Source of the DNA: Vesta saturnalis
Lineage: Eukaryota > Arthropoda > Insecta > Coleoptera > Lampyridae
Direction: 5' to 3'
Assembly (NCBI GenBank): GCA_036346205.1
Contig: JARFJB010002417.1
Location: 2,410,001 to 2,474,000 of the forward strand
Length of the DNA stretch: 64,000 nucleotides
A program made the translations under genes and the position numbers. The notes beneath the pieces were generated by a model that was not told the origin of the DNA, ran no database searches, and was given only the letters and a program-made list of their open reading frames with translations. Positions 10,903 to 22,128 of this stretch are shown here, in pieces. Positions within the stretch are counted from its first letter, which is position 1. Every line of letters starts with the position of its first letter.

Positions 10903-11446
10903 GGCAAGTCACAATCGATTCAGGCTTGAACTGTATGTACTTCCCTAGTTACGATGTATTATAATTTTTATACACAGAGTGAAGGATCACAGTCAACTCT
11001 TTGTGAATATCATGTGAGCCCGCAATTCGCTAAGGTTTCGCACATGACAACACGTGACTGATTGTTAATTTTTATTTGCTGTGTGCAATAGTATAGAAAT
11101 TGGTTTAGTGAACGCACAGAAGTTCATTTTAATAATCATTAATTGTATTTTATTTAAAATTAACTTAAAGTACATACAGTAAAAGATTAACTCGAGTGGG
11201 ACTTGAACCCACGACCTCCACTTTGCTAGAGTGGGGCAAACCAATTTCGATAGTTATCTATTACTATTGCATACAGCAAATAAAAATTAACAATCAGTCA
11301 CGTGTTGTCATGCGAAACCTTAGCGAATTGGGGCTCACATGATATTCACAAAGAGTTGACTGTGATCCTTCACTTGTGTATAAAATTATAATACATCGTA
11401 ACTAGGAAGTACATACAGTTCAAGCCTGAATCGATTGTGACTTGCC

Positions 11447-11511
11447 TCCTCGATAGTTCAGAGAAGAGCCCCATCTAGCAAGTGGAGGTCGTGGGTTCAA
11501 GTCCCACTGAG
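11447..11511 (+). tRNA. tRNA-like sequence, inverted copy 4
   Basis: This opposite-orientation copy keeps the T arm GTGGGTTCAAGTCCCAC. Bases are missing or changed in the D arm (GTTCAGAGAAGAGC) and anticodon arm (CCATCTAGCAAGTGG). Folding would be poor. Confidence 0.28.
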
Positions 11512-11596
11512 TTAATCTTTACTGTATGTACTTTAAAAGTTAATTTTAAATAAAATACAATTAATGATTATTAAATTGAACTTTATGCGTTCACTA

Positions 11597-11600
<4 letters not shown>

Positions 11601-11660
<60 letters not shown>
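11601..11660. repeat. (TA)n microsatellite
   Basis: About 60 bp of TA dinucleotides at the right border of the tRNA-like repeat cluster. Confidence 0.9.
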
Positions 11661-11664
<4 letters not shown>

Positions 11665-11724
11665 AATTACATTATTTCCTAACTAAAATGTATTTATTCC
11701 TCGTTTATTTTATCAAATTTTATT

Positions 11725-12403
11725 ATGGAGCAAAGTAGTGTTCACTGCCGTCCTTCTTTTAGCCATCTTCTCATCTCTGTCGGTCTTCTCATTCTCCATT
11801 CCTCAAGTTCCCTGCTTCTATCCCAGCATCAACTTCATTGCGCCACGATTTTCATCTTTTTCTCCTACCCATCGGGTGCTTGCCCATCTTGTATGTCTGT
11901 ACCATATTAATCTTCTTACTTTGACGAATTTAATTATATCGGATTCGACTTTCATTTTGTTTCGGATCTCATCATTTCGTATCCTATCCATGCTTGTAAC
12001 CCACAGGATCTTCTCAAGTACTCCATTTCCACTGTTCGTATTTTATCTGTTTATTTCTTGTTTTGTCACCCTAAATTCCGCCCCATATGTCATAATACTT
12101 CTGACTATTGTATTGCATATTATGCATTTTGTAGTGTTATGTATACTCCTATTCCATATGATGTGGTGTAGTTGTCTTATGCATCTTCTTGTTTGTGCCA
12201 GTCTGATTTTTATTTCTTCTTCCGTATCCCCTTTTCGTGTAATAGTGAATCCCAAGTATTTGAACTCTTCGGTTCCTTGTATTTCAATGTTATTGTCAAT
12301 ATTTAGAGTTTGCGCAGTAACTGTTAGTAGATATTCTATTTTGTCAACATTAATTTCTAGCACAGCTTTCTGGCATTCTTGTTTTAATTTCCGCATTATG
12401 TAG
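11725..12403 (-). pseudogene. LINE reverse transcriptase C-terminal fragment
   Basis: From 12396 downward, LEINVDKIEYLLT, EEFKYLGFTITRKGDTEEEI and SIMTYGAEF follow the thumb and connection pattern of insect non-LTR reverse transcriptases (KTEYL, FKYLGS, YGAE). Shifted frames then give MEYLRRSCGLQ, RIRNDEIRNKMKVES and RRLIWYRHTRW, the tail typical of these LINEs. The catalytic FADD part is absent. The tail is preserved to about 11725 with several frame breaks. Both LINE fragments in the window are antisense to WDHD1, but this one lies beyond the gene's 3' end. Confidence 0.75.
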
Positions 12404-12409
12404 CTTATA

Positions 12410-12860
12410 CAGGGTGGGGCATTGAAGTATTCCTAACTTTGAAGGTAAATTAGAAAATAACGAAAAATGTGAGAACAAAACTTTATTGTGGGATCAGAAG
12501 GGTACAACTGGAAGTTAATCGTACTTTGTCTTAAACAACTTATCATTCAAGTGTATTACTTGCTTCAATGTTGAAACACCTTACTCTTGAGGTAGCCCCA
12601 TAAAAATAAGTCGCACGGAGTTAAATCTGGCGAGCGCGCGGCCCATGGAATATCACCATACCGGCAGATCAAGCGCCCGGGGAATATTGCCTCAAAACAG
12701 CGATCGAATTTCTAGCAGTATGGGCCATGGCACCACCCTGCTGAAACCACACAAGTCCCAAATCAATATGTTGAAGTTGTGGCTCAAGAAATTGTTGGAT
12801 CGTGTTTACATACCGCTCAGAATTGAAAGTCTGAAAGCTTCTCTAACTGCATTTGTCAAA
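12410..12860 (-). pseudogene. DD41D mariner-like transposase, C-terminal fragment
   Basis: The minus strand gives FLEPQLQHIDLGLVWFQQ then GGAMAHTARNSIAVLRQY, and after a frame shift DIPWAARSPDLTPCDLF then LWGYLKSKVF. The second catalytic Asp of the QQDGA motif is changed to Gly. 41 residues separate that position from the Asp of TPCD. The transposon end-like CAGGGTGGGGCATTGAAGT lies at 12410-12428. Only the C-terminal third is present. It lies head-to-tail after the more complete relic at 12880-13680, so two related insertions are adjacent. Confidence 0.7.
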
Positions 12861-12879
12861 CGTTCAATGTTATCATATT

Positions 12880-13680
12880 GAGTTTGGTTTTATTATGCAA
12901 ATAACCCCATAAAAAGAAATCTAAGACTGACAAGTCCGGTGACCTAGAAGGCCATCTTATCGGCCCATTAGTGCCAATCCATCTATTAACAAAATTGTTT
13001 TCCAAAAACGGGCGTATAATTTGCGCATTGTGAGATGAGGCTCCCGTTGGAAATGAATTTGGTCAAGCGAGCTAAAGGAATATCTAATAATTCAGGTACA
13101 ACCATTTCTAAAATGTCCCAATATCTAGGAGCAGATAAGTTCCCTTCGAAAATGTAAAATTTTATTTTTTGTCCTAATATAAAGCAGGAAATCGCCCTTG
13201 TTGCCTTTGGGGGAATATTTGGTGTTGATTTTCTTGAAACCAGAATTTGCTATTGTGCTTGTTTAAAATACCTGAATTGTTAAAATATGCCTCATCTGAC
13301 CATATTACATTTCTTCCCAAGTTGGGTACTATAGTTTAAGTAGCAATTGCAAAATATTAACCTACATTCAGCATCGCCAGGATGTAGATGTTGAACAAGC
13401 CTAAATTTGTATGGTTTATATTTATAGAGGCAAAGTATTCTTTGGATTCTTGTTTTTGAACCTCCAATACTACTTTCTATAGTTCTGCTAGAACTTATAG
13501 CATTACCCTCCACACTGGCTAAAACGGTAACCTCATCATTCTCTCGATTTTCTTTATTATATTTTATTGACCTGTGTTTAGAAAATGATCCATAATTAAA
13601 TTTCTTTTCAATCTATAAAACGTGATTTTACTAGGTTGTATCCATTCTGGGAACCTACATAGATGTAAAGTTACTTAATT
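12880..13680 (-). pseudogene. DD41D mariner-like transposase relic
   Basis: Reading minus from about 13680, fragments appear in the order expected for a full transposase: RFPEWIQPSKITFYRLKRNL (DUF4817), VLASVEGNAISSS, KTRIQRILCLYKYKPYKFRL, GDAECRLIFCN, WSDEAYF (first Asp), NRWIGTNGPIRWPSRSPDL, then SVLDFFLWGYLHNKT. The spacing between the degraded second Asp site (GASSHNAQ) and the Asp of VLDFF is also 41. Frames shift several times and stops occur. This is an old, inactive copy. Confidence 0.68.
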
Positions 13681-14019
13681 ATCAAAATTAGTACCAAGAA
13701 ACTACATTTACTTGTTAAAATACACATTTATTTCTACGTCGGCGTTTTCATTACTCTGACCAAAACAAATCAGCATATATTTTTCAGTTTTCAAAATTTT
13801 GTTCCTCTGTCATATTTTGCACAATGAACAAACAATACTATTGTTGCACAAAAATAATTTTAATCAGATTTGACAGATCAATTACATTTAGATTCAAGGC
13901 CCAGCCTACCTACAAATTTAGATAAGTATAAAGTACTCTTTATAAGTTTTATTGCCATTAATATTTTTTTCTGAAGCTGTAAGATGCAAGTAGTAGTAGT
14001 ATAGCTAGGCCGATCCTAA
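13681..14019. other. AT-rich spacer without visible gene
   Basis: No coding frame, RNA gene or element end recognised between the mariner relic and the local repeat array. Confidence 0.4.
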
Positions 14020-15460
14020 TCCACTTTTCTACTATACTTTTTCTACGAGTGTTTTTGCTCAAGGTCAACTCACGTACACGTCCAAGTACATGGTTTATCA
14101 AGGTCATCATCTTCAAGGTCACCTCAACCACATTGTAGGAAAGGTTTGTAACCCTGCTAAGTCAAGGCCATGTGTTAGGTTGTTAACCCTGCCTCTTCAA
14201 GGCCACGTGGTAGGTGTGTAACCCCGCCTCTTCAAGGTCATGCTTGCACGAGTCCTTCAAGGTCAGTAACTAGAAAAGTTACTAGATTGTTGATTGTCCA
14301 CGTCAATTTTAGGTTACCTGCATCTATTCCTGAAGGTCATTGCCCTCGGTCTCAAGCAAGTCTATGCATGTTTCAAGGCCACGCCCCCAAAACAGGTAGA
14401 CGTTTCCTAAAACAGGGGGTCCGTTTCCTAAAACAGGTAGCCGTTTCCTAAAACAGGGGGTCTGTTTCCCAAAACAGATAGCTGTTTCGCAACCGTTTCC
14501 CCCCATATGAGAGAACAAAGACGATCTATTGTTCAGGTCGAAAATGGATTCCACATCTCAATTCCAGGAAATCAAAAAGGGGGCCCATTGATCAAAGTCT
14601 ATGCTTACATTTTTCAAGGCCACATGAAAGAACAAAGACGATTCGTTGTTTTGGCTGAGTCATAGCTTCTGAAATTCTAGGAAATCAAGAACAAAGACGA
14701 TGCATTGTTCAAGCCGACGGTTCAAAGTCTATGCTTACAATTTTCAAGGCCACACGAGAAAACAAAAGCTATTCATTGTTCTGGTCGAGTTATAAAAAAT
14801 AGATTGTTATCTAAATACATCTCAATTCTAGGAAATCAAGAACAAAGGCGGTCCATTGTTCAAAGTCTATGTTTATCATTTTCAAGGTCACACGAGAGAA
14901 CAAAAGCGATTCATTGTTTTGGCTGAGTCATAGCTTCTGAAATTCTGAGAAATCAAAAACAAAGACGATGCATTATTCAAGCCGACGGTTCAATATCGAC
15001 TGACGTGGGACTGTTCTTTATCTACTTATATAGAGATAAGTTCGGGTAAGGTCGGATAAGTTCGGGATCACCTTTTCATAAGCTACGACTGAGCCAAAAC
15101 AATGAATCGTCTTTGTTCTCTCACCTTGAAAATTGTAAGCATAGACTTTGAACAATGGGCCCCCTTTATTCTTGATTTCCTAGAATTGATACAACAATCT
15201 ATTTTTAAAAATTATAACGGAACAATGGATCGTCTTTGTTCATTTCTCAGAGGTGTGACCTTGTAAGCATAAACTTTAAATCGTTGACAATGGATCGCCT
15301 TTGTTCTTGAAAGTTGATTTCTCAGAATCGAAGTGTATTTAGATAACAATCTATTTTTATAAATCAACCAGAAGAATAGACTTTGAACCGTCGGTTTGAA
15401 CAATGCATCGACTTTGTTCTTGATTTCCCTTAAAACCAGATCAATATTCAATATTTTTAG
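14020..15460. repeat. Local complex repeat array with inverted halves
   Basis: The left part (14050-14270) has short units ending TCAAGGTCA or TCAAGGCCA. The middle (14570-15000) repeats a block containing AACAAAGACGAT, CATTGTTCAAGCCGACGG, AGTCTATGCTTACA and TTTTGGCTGAGTCATAG in order. The right part (15070-15440) holds the same blocks in inverse orientation (CAATGAATCGTCTTTGTT, TGTAAGCATAGACTTTGAAC). The array is therefore partly palindromic. Small frames inside it are not genes. Confidence 0.7.
14388..14490. repeat. Minisatellite, ~23-25-bp unit, about five copies
   Basis: Units of the form GTTTCCTAAAACAGG followed by GGGTCC or TAGCC alternate about five times and decay to GTTTCCCAAAACAGATAGC at the right edge. 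Confidence 0.8.
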
Positions 15461-15685
15461 TTGTGACAGAATTTTAAAATAATTTTAAATTCATTTTGGA
15501 AGTCTTGTTCTACTAAAAGCAGTTATACCACCAGTATAAGTAAATGGTTCACTACGTTATATATGACTGTTGTATAAAATATAACAATTTAAAGAACTAC
15601 ACGGGCTAAAAAGACAAAGTGATATTATAATGTAGAACTACGAATGTATGTGGCTCAGGTAATGGTTACCATTTCTAACTTAAAC

Positions 15686-15716
15686 CAAAGAACGTATTAT
15701 ATACAAGAAAGCTCGA
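15686..15716 (+). repeat. P-element left terminal inverted repeat, 31 bp
   Basis: It begins CAAAGAACGT and ends AGAAAGCTCGA. It is preceded directly by CTTAAAC, the same 7-mer that follows the right repeat. Confidence 0.9.
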
Positions 15717-16356
15717 CACGGGTTATGCGAAAACGAGGGCGCTGCAATCAAGTCTTACAAAAAAAAACGTACCAGAAAGTGTCGCTGCCAGGCGGTTAAT
15801 AGAAAAACTACAAATGAAAAAATAACGGGATCTACTTTTGTTTCTACTCAACTAAACCCTGAACATGTGGCTTAGATTGATGCATAATGCACCATGTTTC
15901 AAAATAAAAATCTTGCGTTGAGCGTTTTGTATATTCAGCATTTCTTTCTATAAACATCTAGGATAGAGCTTTTCTTATGAATTTGTCGGTATTAGTTATT
16001 TAATTTTTATGTATGCTATCATTTAATTTTCTACATTTAAATAAAGTTATGCAAAAATTGTAAAGTTGGAAATACTCTTAAAATAGATTTCCCTGGAAAT
16101 CAAAACAATGCTCAAAAAATGATAATTTGTGAGCAAATTAAAAAAGAACACCAAATATGCTACTTAACGATAAATATTTATTTTCATCAAACTCCAATTT
16201 TAATAACAAAAATAAACTGTGTGTGCGATTTATATAAAATATAAATAATGTGTATAAGATTACATAACAAAAGAAAATTTAATAATAGTGATACTTTATT
16301 TACACATAGCAGCAATTACAGATATATTAAGAAATATAAATAAATGAAGACATAAC

Positions 16357-16743
16357 GTTTTTCGCCTACCATATGTACAAATGAATCATATCAACCCTAA
16401 AAATGTGATCGAAAGTAATATTTATCGTCCCTTGCGCTGCTAAAGTCATAACAAACCGCTTTTCATTATCTAGACACCTTTTTTGATTGTCACTTGCAAA
16501 TTTTGCAGTTACACATAAATTGTCATTAAATGTCAGTGTAAATCAGTCTGGAATCCAGAGAACAAAACTGTAAAATAATAAAACGTTCTGATTTGGATAA
16601 TTTATAAGTAATTAACGTTAATTACTATAAATAAATTCATGCATTTTTACTACTTAAGTTTCTTATTAAATTCTGTCTGTATTTATGAAATTAAAGATTT
16701 TTGTTATATTTTCGAATTTTTACTTTTTTGGTAGGCGAAAAAC
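16357..16743. mobile_element. Possible 387-bp MITE nested in the P element
   Basis: GTTTTTCGCCTACC (16357-16370) and its reverse complement GGTAGGCGAAAAAC (16730-16743) bound a non-coding segment. It lies in the 3' region between the transposase stop and the left terminal repeat. No clear target duplication was recognised. Confidence 0.45.
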
Positions 16744-17330
16744 AGTTGTGTGTCACACACGCACAAAACTCTTTAGCAACCCTTAGCCATTAGCTTCGCT
16801 CGCTTGTGCATCTAATAGCTCATTTCCTGCCCTTGTGACACAATATACTATTTTTGGTATATACCAACAAAAAAGAAACAAAATAAAGTCAGTAAAAAAT
16901 AATAATTTTGCATCTGGACAGGTAAAGGTGAGGGACGACAAAAAATACAAATAAAGCGACAAATAAAAGAGGAGGTATCTATGCAACATAAAGTTACTAA
17001 AATTTTATTTACTAAACATATTTGTATTTTTTTCTCTTGTTAAAAATAATATGCCTTTAATTTTTTGTATATGTAAAAAAAGAATAGTTGTTTAAATTGG
17101 CAAATTTCAAGAAACCTAAAATAAAGTTGTGTACAAATATGTTTGATATAGCAATGAAATAGAATTGTTTAATAACAAAACCATTCGTAACTTGAAACAG
17201 AACATTGCTAGAAAATAAATAAATAAGTATGTCTATGCACAACTTTTAGACATTTTGTAATTTCTTATTTTGGGTTCGTTGCTTTGGTGTTTTCAGTCCA
17301 ACAGAAATCCATTTACATTCTTTATGAATT

Positions 17331-19809
17331 CTAACAATAAACAAATGATCGAGTACAAAATTTTTGTGCGTTACAAATGTTGGCCCAGTTTTCAGCAATT
17401 TGTGTTTCCAAACATGACACTGTTTTTGAAATTAATTTTTTTCTGATAAAATTACATTCTGCATATTTTTTGAATTTCTTTGAAAAAACTGAAAGAGCTA
17501 ATGTTACTATTTTAATTAAAGCATCTGAAGGATATTTCAGGCCGGTGGCATATTCGGATGAAATTTGAAATGTTTTATACATAATGAAAAGGTGATTTTG
17601 ATCAATTATTTTGTTGCTTTTGTTTATTAAAGTATTTTCGCATTCTAAGCAACAAAACTTTGTTAAACATTTATGAGCTAAGTACCCTGAAAAATATACA
17701 ATTGAATTATTTTCTAATGATACGGATATATTTGAAAATGTATTTGAGGAATAATCTTCTACAGATGAATAACTACTGTCACTAATATTTTCCGAAACTT
17801 GTTCCTCAATTGAAGATTTAGTACTAGTTGAAGGTGGAGTTGAAGTTGAAAGTGGTGGGCTTACATCAATTGGTAAAAATGTATCCTCATCAATTTCGCA
17901 ATTTGATGATGTTGGAGGTTTTAGCAAACTAACAGTAACAATGGATCTAAAATGTTTGCGGAAGATATTTACTGTGGGGTTATCATTATATCCTCCTTTT
18001 TTTCTAAAAATTGCAAATAAATTTTCTATAACATCCTGATTTAGTGTAGCTGTTAATAAAAAGTGATACCCATTATTATTTTGTTCGTGATATAAACCTA
18101 AAATTGCATTAATGCTATGTACAAAGCCACTAAAGCAGTCCGGCTTGCTAACTTTGTTTTTATTTGAAATTTTTAATTGCCCCGACATGTGTTCTTTAGC
18201 ACTCAACAATTGTTGTTCAATTATCGAATTTTTCAATGATAGTGCGCACCTATAAGGGTTTGAATCATAAAGAGTACGGCTGTTTAAACAATCAAATGTA
18301 TTATTCATAAAGTTTAAAAAATCAGCTGTTGGTAATGCCATGTCACTCCGAATTTGCCCTGTATGTACGCATGTTTTTATAGCGGCACTAACCGAGTTAC
18401 TAAAAACTTGAAGAGCAAGTGACATGACATTTTCTGAAATGGTGAAGGTTGGATGTGTGCTAACGTAAGTTATATTAATGCACGCGCTTTACCACTATTT
18501 TTATCTATGTTATACACTTGTTCTATTATTTTCCAAGAAATTTTTTGATCGTTATTTAAATAGTCACCGTTTAGCAAATTATTTCGAAGATTTTTAAAAA
18601 TATGGGGTATATCAAATAAAGCATAAATTTTTTGATTATTTATAATTATATATGGCTTTTCTGCTGAAAGTCCTAAATGACTAAATGCACTTTGGTTGCT
18701 TCTACCTTGATCACAAACCATGGCTTTTGTAATCAAGCCTATTTCTTGACTTTTTTTAATTGCCTCAACTATCAACAGTTTAAGTTTTTCGTGTTTGACG
18801 CCATTTTTAGATATAAAATAGCAAAATGGGATTTTCCATCTAGAGTACAACCCTCTTAACATGAAAACTAAAGCAACGTTCCCTATTTGATGGGATCTTC
18901 CTAGGGGACCTAGATCTTCAATTCCTTCAATAAAATCTTTATTTGCAACGTACTGTAGTCCTTGTTTTAGATTTACTTCGTCGAAAACTAACACGCAATG
19001 CTTCTCGTCGTTACTCATTGTTTCTATTTTGATTTTAAATTGAGTAATCATTTTTTGATCAAACCCAGGAGAAAAAAATGAAATTGCAATCCATTTTCTG
19101 ATTGCTGAAACTCCTGGCAGACAAAGATATTGTTTAATAAACTTGTATGCTGAAGGCGATTTGTAAAACAAGGCCAAAGAAATTTTTTTTTCATGTTGGT
19201 TCCAAGTTGCGCGCTTTTTAACATTAAGTTGCATTTTCATTAAAGTTCTCGCTGTGTCTGAAGGCATTTTAAAATATTTATATATTATATTATTTATGGT
19301 AAAATTTTGTTTTAATTTTTGATATTCTCTTTGAATGTAATATATTTTCTTTCTTGCTTGAATATATTTATTTCTTTGCAAAGATAATTTTTCCTCAAGT
19401 TTTTTAATTGTATTATTATTATTCATCTCTTTATTATTACAAAAAAGGCTTCGTTTTACCCCTTTTAGTCCCTCTGCTGCAACAGGTAAATTTACGAGTT
19501 CTTCAACCCAATTATCTGTGGCTGGTGATGAACCTTTTTGATCTGGAAATGCATTTTTTTCTTTCTTCTTGAAATAAGTTTTGGTAGGTGTTAAGACCTT
19601 CAAGTCTGGAGACAAAGGTGATTTCGTTAGAGATCTCGGAGATCCTTCAGAATATACATCAAGATGTTCTAAGGCGTATACCTTTGGCAATGCATTATGC
19701 ACTAATCTTTTCGTGAACTGGTTTGTGAACGCATTTACATCAAAATATTTTTCACACAGTTTCTTTTTTTGAAGACTCTTCGGCCACAAATTTGCTAACG
19801 ATGCATTAC
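17331..19809 (-). pseudogene. P-element transposase, main exon (one stop, one frameshift)
   Basis: This exon encodes nearly all of the transposase, a nuclear cut-and-paste recombinase. It starts after the acceptor TTTTTTTATAG with NASLANLWPKSLQKKKLCEK in frame with exon 1. THAP C-terminal sequence (LCEKYFDVNAF) follows; the Cys-x2-His ligand pair reads CEKY, so the His is replaced. Next are a coiled-coil stretch (KKLEEKLSLQRNKYIQARKK), LALFYKSPSAYKFIKQYL, the catalytic-type VLVFDEVNLKQG, AMVCDQGRSNQSAF and FDIPHIFKNLRNNLL. After TAA near 18470 the frame continues LTLAHIQPSPFQKMS, then shifts by one to SLALQVFSNSVSAAIKT. LTATLNQDVIENLFAIFRKK follows, a strong P-family block. The protein ends FCTRSFVYC. 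The restored length would be about 850 residues, near that of THAP9-type proteins. Confidence 0.9.
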
Positions 19810-21344
19810 CTATAAAAAAATGACAAAATATAAAAAGAATCCTAAGAAGTTAACGTGAATACGCAAGTTGAATTATTGAACTCATATAAAAGTTACCCAG
19901 GGGCGGCCCGAGGTAAAATGCGCCCCGATGCAAAATTTGAAATTGCGTCTTTTAAATTAAATAATTAGGAGTATATGACATTGAACATAAAATAATCAAT
20001 TACACATATTGCAAAACAATTTATTTATTAATGCGATAAACTAACTCATGTATAAAAAATCCGCGATGTATTTATCACGGATTTATCAACGGATAAAGTT
20101 AGCCCCAACTTTGTATCTGAATCGAATGTGTTTAGACTTCCACGACAGACTTTCTCAAATATGATTATTGTTTGTTGCTGTAATAACGAATGAACAAAAA
20201 ATTACCTAATTGTTATTTTTAATTATTATTCATTAAATTATCTAATCGAATTACACTGAGGTTTTCTTTTCCACGATCATGCACCCTATATCTGATTAAT
20301 AAGTGAAAATTACGCTTGTTGATTTTGTATGCTAGCAACCAACAGAATTTATATTGTTGTACAATGTTACAATGGATACTGATATGTTTATTATCTTATT
20401 TAATTCATGGTATAATCTACAGAATGCAACTTTTGAAGTCGTTCTTATAGAGAATCGCGTTGGTGGTCACTCAACATGTTATCAAATAATAATTCACATT
20501 AACATTAGATAATTGTTTCGGGACCATCAACGCGATGTTCGATAATCACGACTTCACTCGCTTATTACTGAATATATGAATTGCACTAAAATAGTCGTGT
20601 GACCATAAATAAAATTCAATTTAATTTTTAATTTTTTCATCAAGTAATTGCTTCAAATTCGGTACTTTTATCTTTATCAGTATCTTCCGAAATATGAAAT
20701 ATAACATCGTAAATTTCTCTAATTAATCCTCGTGAACGTGTTAAATATAATTTTGCATCCCTAGCTAGGAAAATAAGCATCTAGCACCCAAATATCAATT
20801 AATTTAATGAAGAAACATGAACAAAGTTTATTGAACCTCATTTAAATACCCTAATAAATACATATTTTGCAATTACTGTGTAAATTTAGTCATCTGTTTT
20901 TGGGTCACGGCAGTGACGGCACATGATACTCGCGCTGCCTAATTCTCAGCCCAATTTGCTATCGACAAAACTCCCGGTAACATTGCGCCTCTTTACTACA
21001 TCATTACTCAATGGTTTTGTGTTTTGTTGTAACACAACGGGAACCATGGCACGGACAGACGACAGACAGACCTAGAGATCTTATTAACCTAACTTGCCTT
21101 GTAAGTTTGGTCGATGAAATGAATGTAACCAAAGATGTAACATAAATTTCTGTTAATTTTAACTGAAACTCTAAAAATAATTGCGTCCGTCAGCAAGTAC
21201 AGTTTTTACGCGTAGTAAATAAAACGATTGAAACAAATAAGGTTACATGATTATATGTAGCAAAGAACGTAATATTACGTTCTTTGTATGTAGGCAAAGT
21301 ACGTAACATAATACGTTCTTTGATGTGGGTAATATTATATAGTT
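19810..21344. other. Intron 1 of the P-element transposase
   Basis: A 1.5-kb AT-rich intron with GT-AG borders. CAGGGGCGGCCCGAGG near 19898 resembles the terminus of an hAT-type element, but I see no matching second end. Copies of the terminal-repeat 11-mer lie near its 5' end (21261-21322). Confidence 0.55.
21261..21322. promoter_or_regulatory. Paired palindromic copies of the P-element end motif
   Basis: CAAAGAACGTAAT followed at once by its reverse complement forms a 26-bp perfect palindrome (21261-21286). A second, imperfect pair (CAAAGTACGTA ... TACGTTCTTTG) lies at 21295-21322. Both repeat the outer 11 bp of the terminal inverted repeat. They lie just downstream of exon 1, inside intron 1. 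Confidence 0.6.
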
Positions 21345-21350
21345 ACTTAC

Positions 21351-21465
21351 CCGAATTTAAAATCCACTGTTTACTTCTTTCATCAGTAGGAAAATTATAA
21401 AACTTACGGGAACAGTTTCTTCTAGTATTTTCACAATTTAAATAAACACACTTGTGTCCTGCCAT
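21351..21465 (-). CDS. P-element transposase exon 1: THAP zinc-finger start
   Basis: ATG at 21465-21463 opens MAGHKCVYLNCENTRR, then KFYNFPTDERSKQWIL, ending NSG at donor GTAAGT (21350-21345). This is the N-terminal half of a THAP domain: the first two zinc ligands as C-x4-C, the FYNFP motif and the invariant Trp. Exon length 115 leaves one base that joins GT of the main exon to make Gly, so the frame carries on without change. The intron is about 1.5 kb. THAP domains of P transposases bind sites near their own element ends, and such motifs lie on both sides of this exon. Confidence 0.85.
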
Positions 21466-21641
21466 TGTTCATTTGTTTTTTTAACGAAACGAAATAAAAA
21501 TACAATCCCCAAGGAGACCAGCACTACACAACTAAATAAGTTTATTTCAGAAAAATCAGACGAAAACAGAGTGCGTACGTGCTTATTCTTATGTAATAAA
21601 AGAGAAAAACGTATATATTATATATACATATACGTATGTAA

Positions 21642-21671
21642 TACGTTCTTTGATATATATTACGTTCTTTG
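21642..21671. promoter_or_regulatory. Two direct copies of the P-element end motif upstream of the transposase start
   Basis: TACGTTCTTTG occurs at 21642-21652 and 21661-21671, 19 bp apart, about 180-205 bp upstream of the transposase ATG on the minus strand. This is where an autoregulatory THAP-binding site would be expected. The role is inference. Confidence 0.5.
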
Positions 21672-22128
21672 ATTAAAGTATTCCATACAATAAGCCTTTT
21701 GTCTTTTTTAAGTTTAAATCACGTTACAAATGCACACATGCAAAACCAACCGACTCTTTGCCCTTTTAAGTGCGTGCGCTCGTATAATAAACATGTTTTC
21801 TCTCGGATGCACACCTATGTCACCAGTAACCCGATGTCTTTGTTTAAATCACGCTTCTAGATAGAAAATTCAGTTTAAAACAATACATTTCCTTGTTTTA
21901 AACAAAGAGGTTTTAAATTTAAATATCCGCTGTGCCTCCTCATTGGATAAAACTTGACTCTTAAGTTACGAACTACGTTTGTAGGTTTATTCTCGCCATC
22001 TGTTAATAAATAAAACTTTTTCGGCGTGCCCTCTGTTGGTATGTACCACAACTAATGCCGCGACGCTGACACGCCTCGTGGTACATCCCAGAACTACGTT
22101 GTAATGTGTCGCGTTTCCTTGCATATAA

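Larger units (their letters stand above)
10420..11600. repeat. Cluster of four copies of a ~360-bp tRNA-like repeat
   Basis: Two complete copies start near 10430 and 10792, at a period of about 362 bp. A third starts near 11155 but stops after the anticodon arm at 11237, where it is fused to an inverted fourth copy (11238-11590). Each unit has a tRNA-like block flanked by inverted AAGTACATACAG and CTGTATGTACTT, then a shared 3' part with CACAGAGTGAAGGATCACAG and AACACGTGACTGATTG. The tRNA block carries plausible Pol III A-box (TAGCTCAGATGG) and B-box (GGTTCAAGTCC) sequences. It could be a SINE-like family, or a transposable element carrying a tRNA gene relic. Confidence 0.75.

Noticed and set aside
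12043..12403. The + strand frame with hydrophobic runs at 11738-12403
   Set aside because: It is the antisense shadow of the LINE reverse transcriptase tail, which has recognisable motifs on the minus strand.
18677..19772. Short + strand frames over the P transposase
   Set aside because: They are antisense to the transposase coding region.
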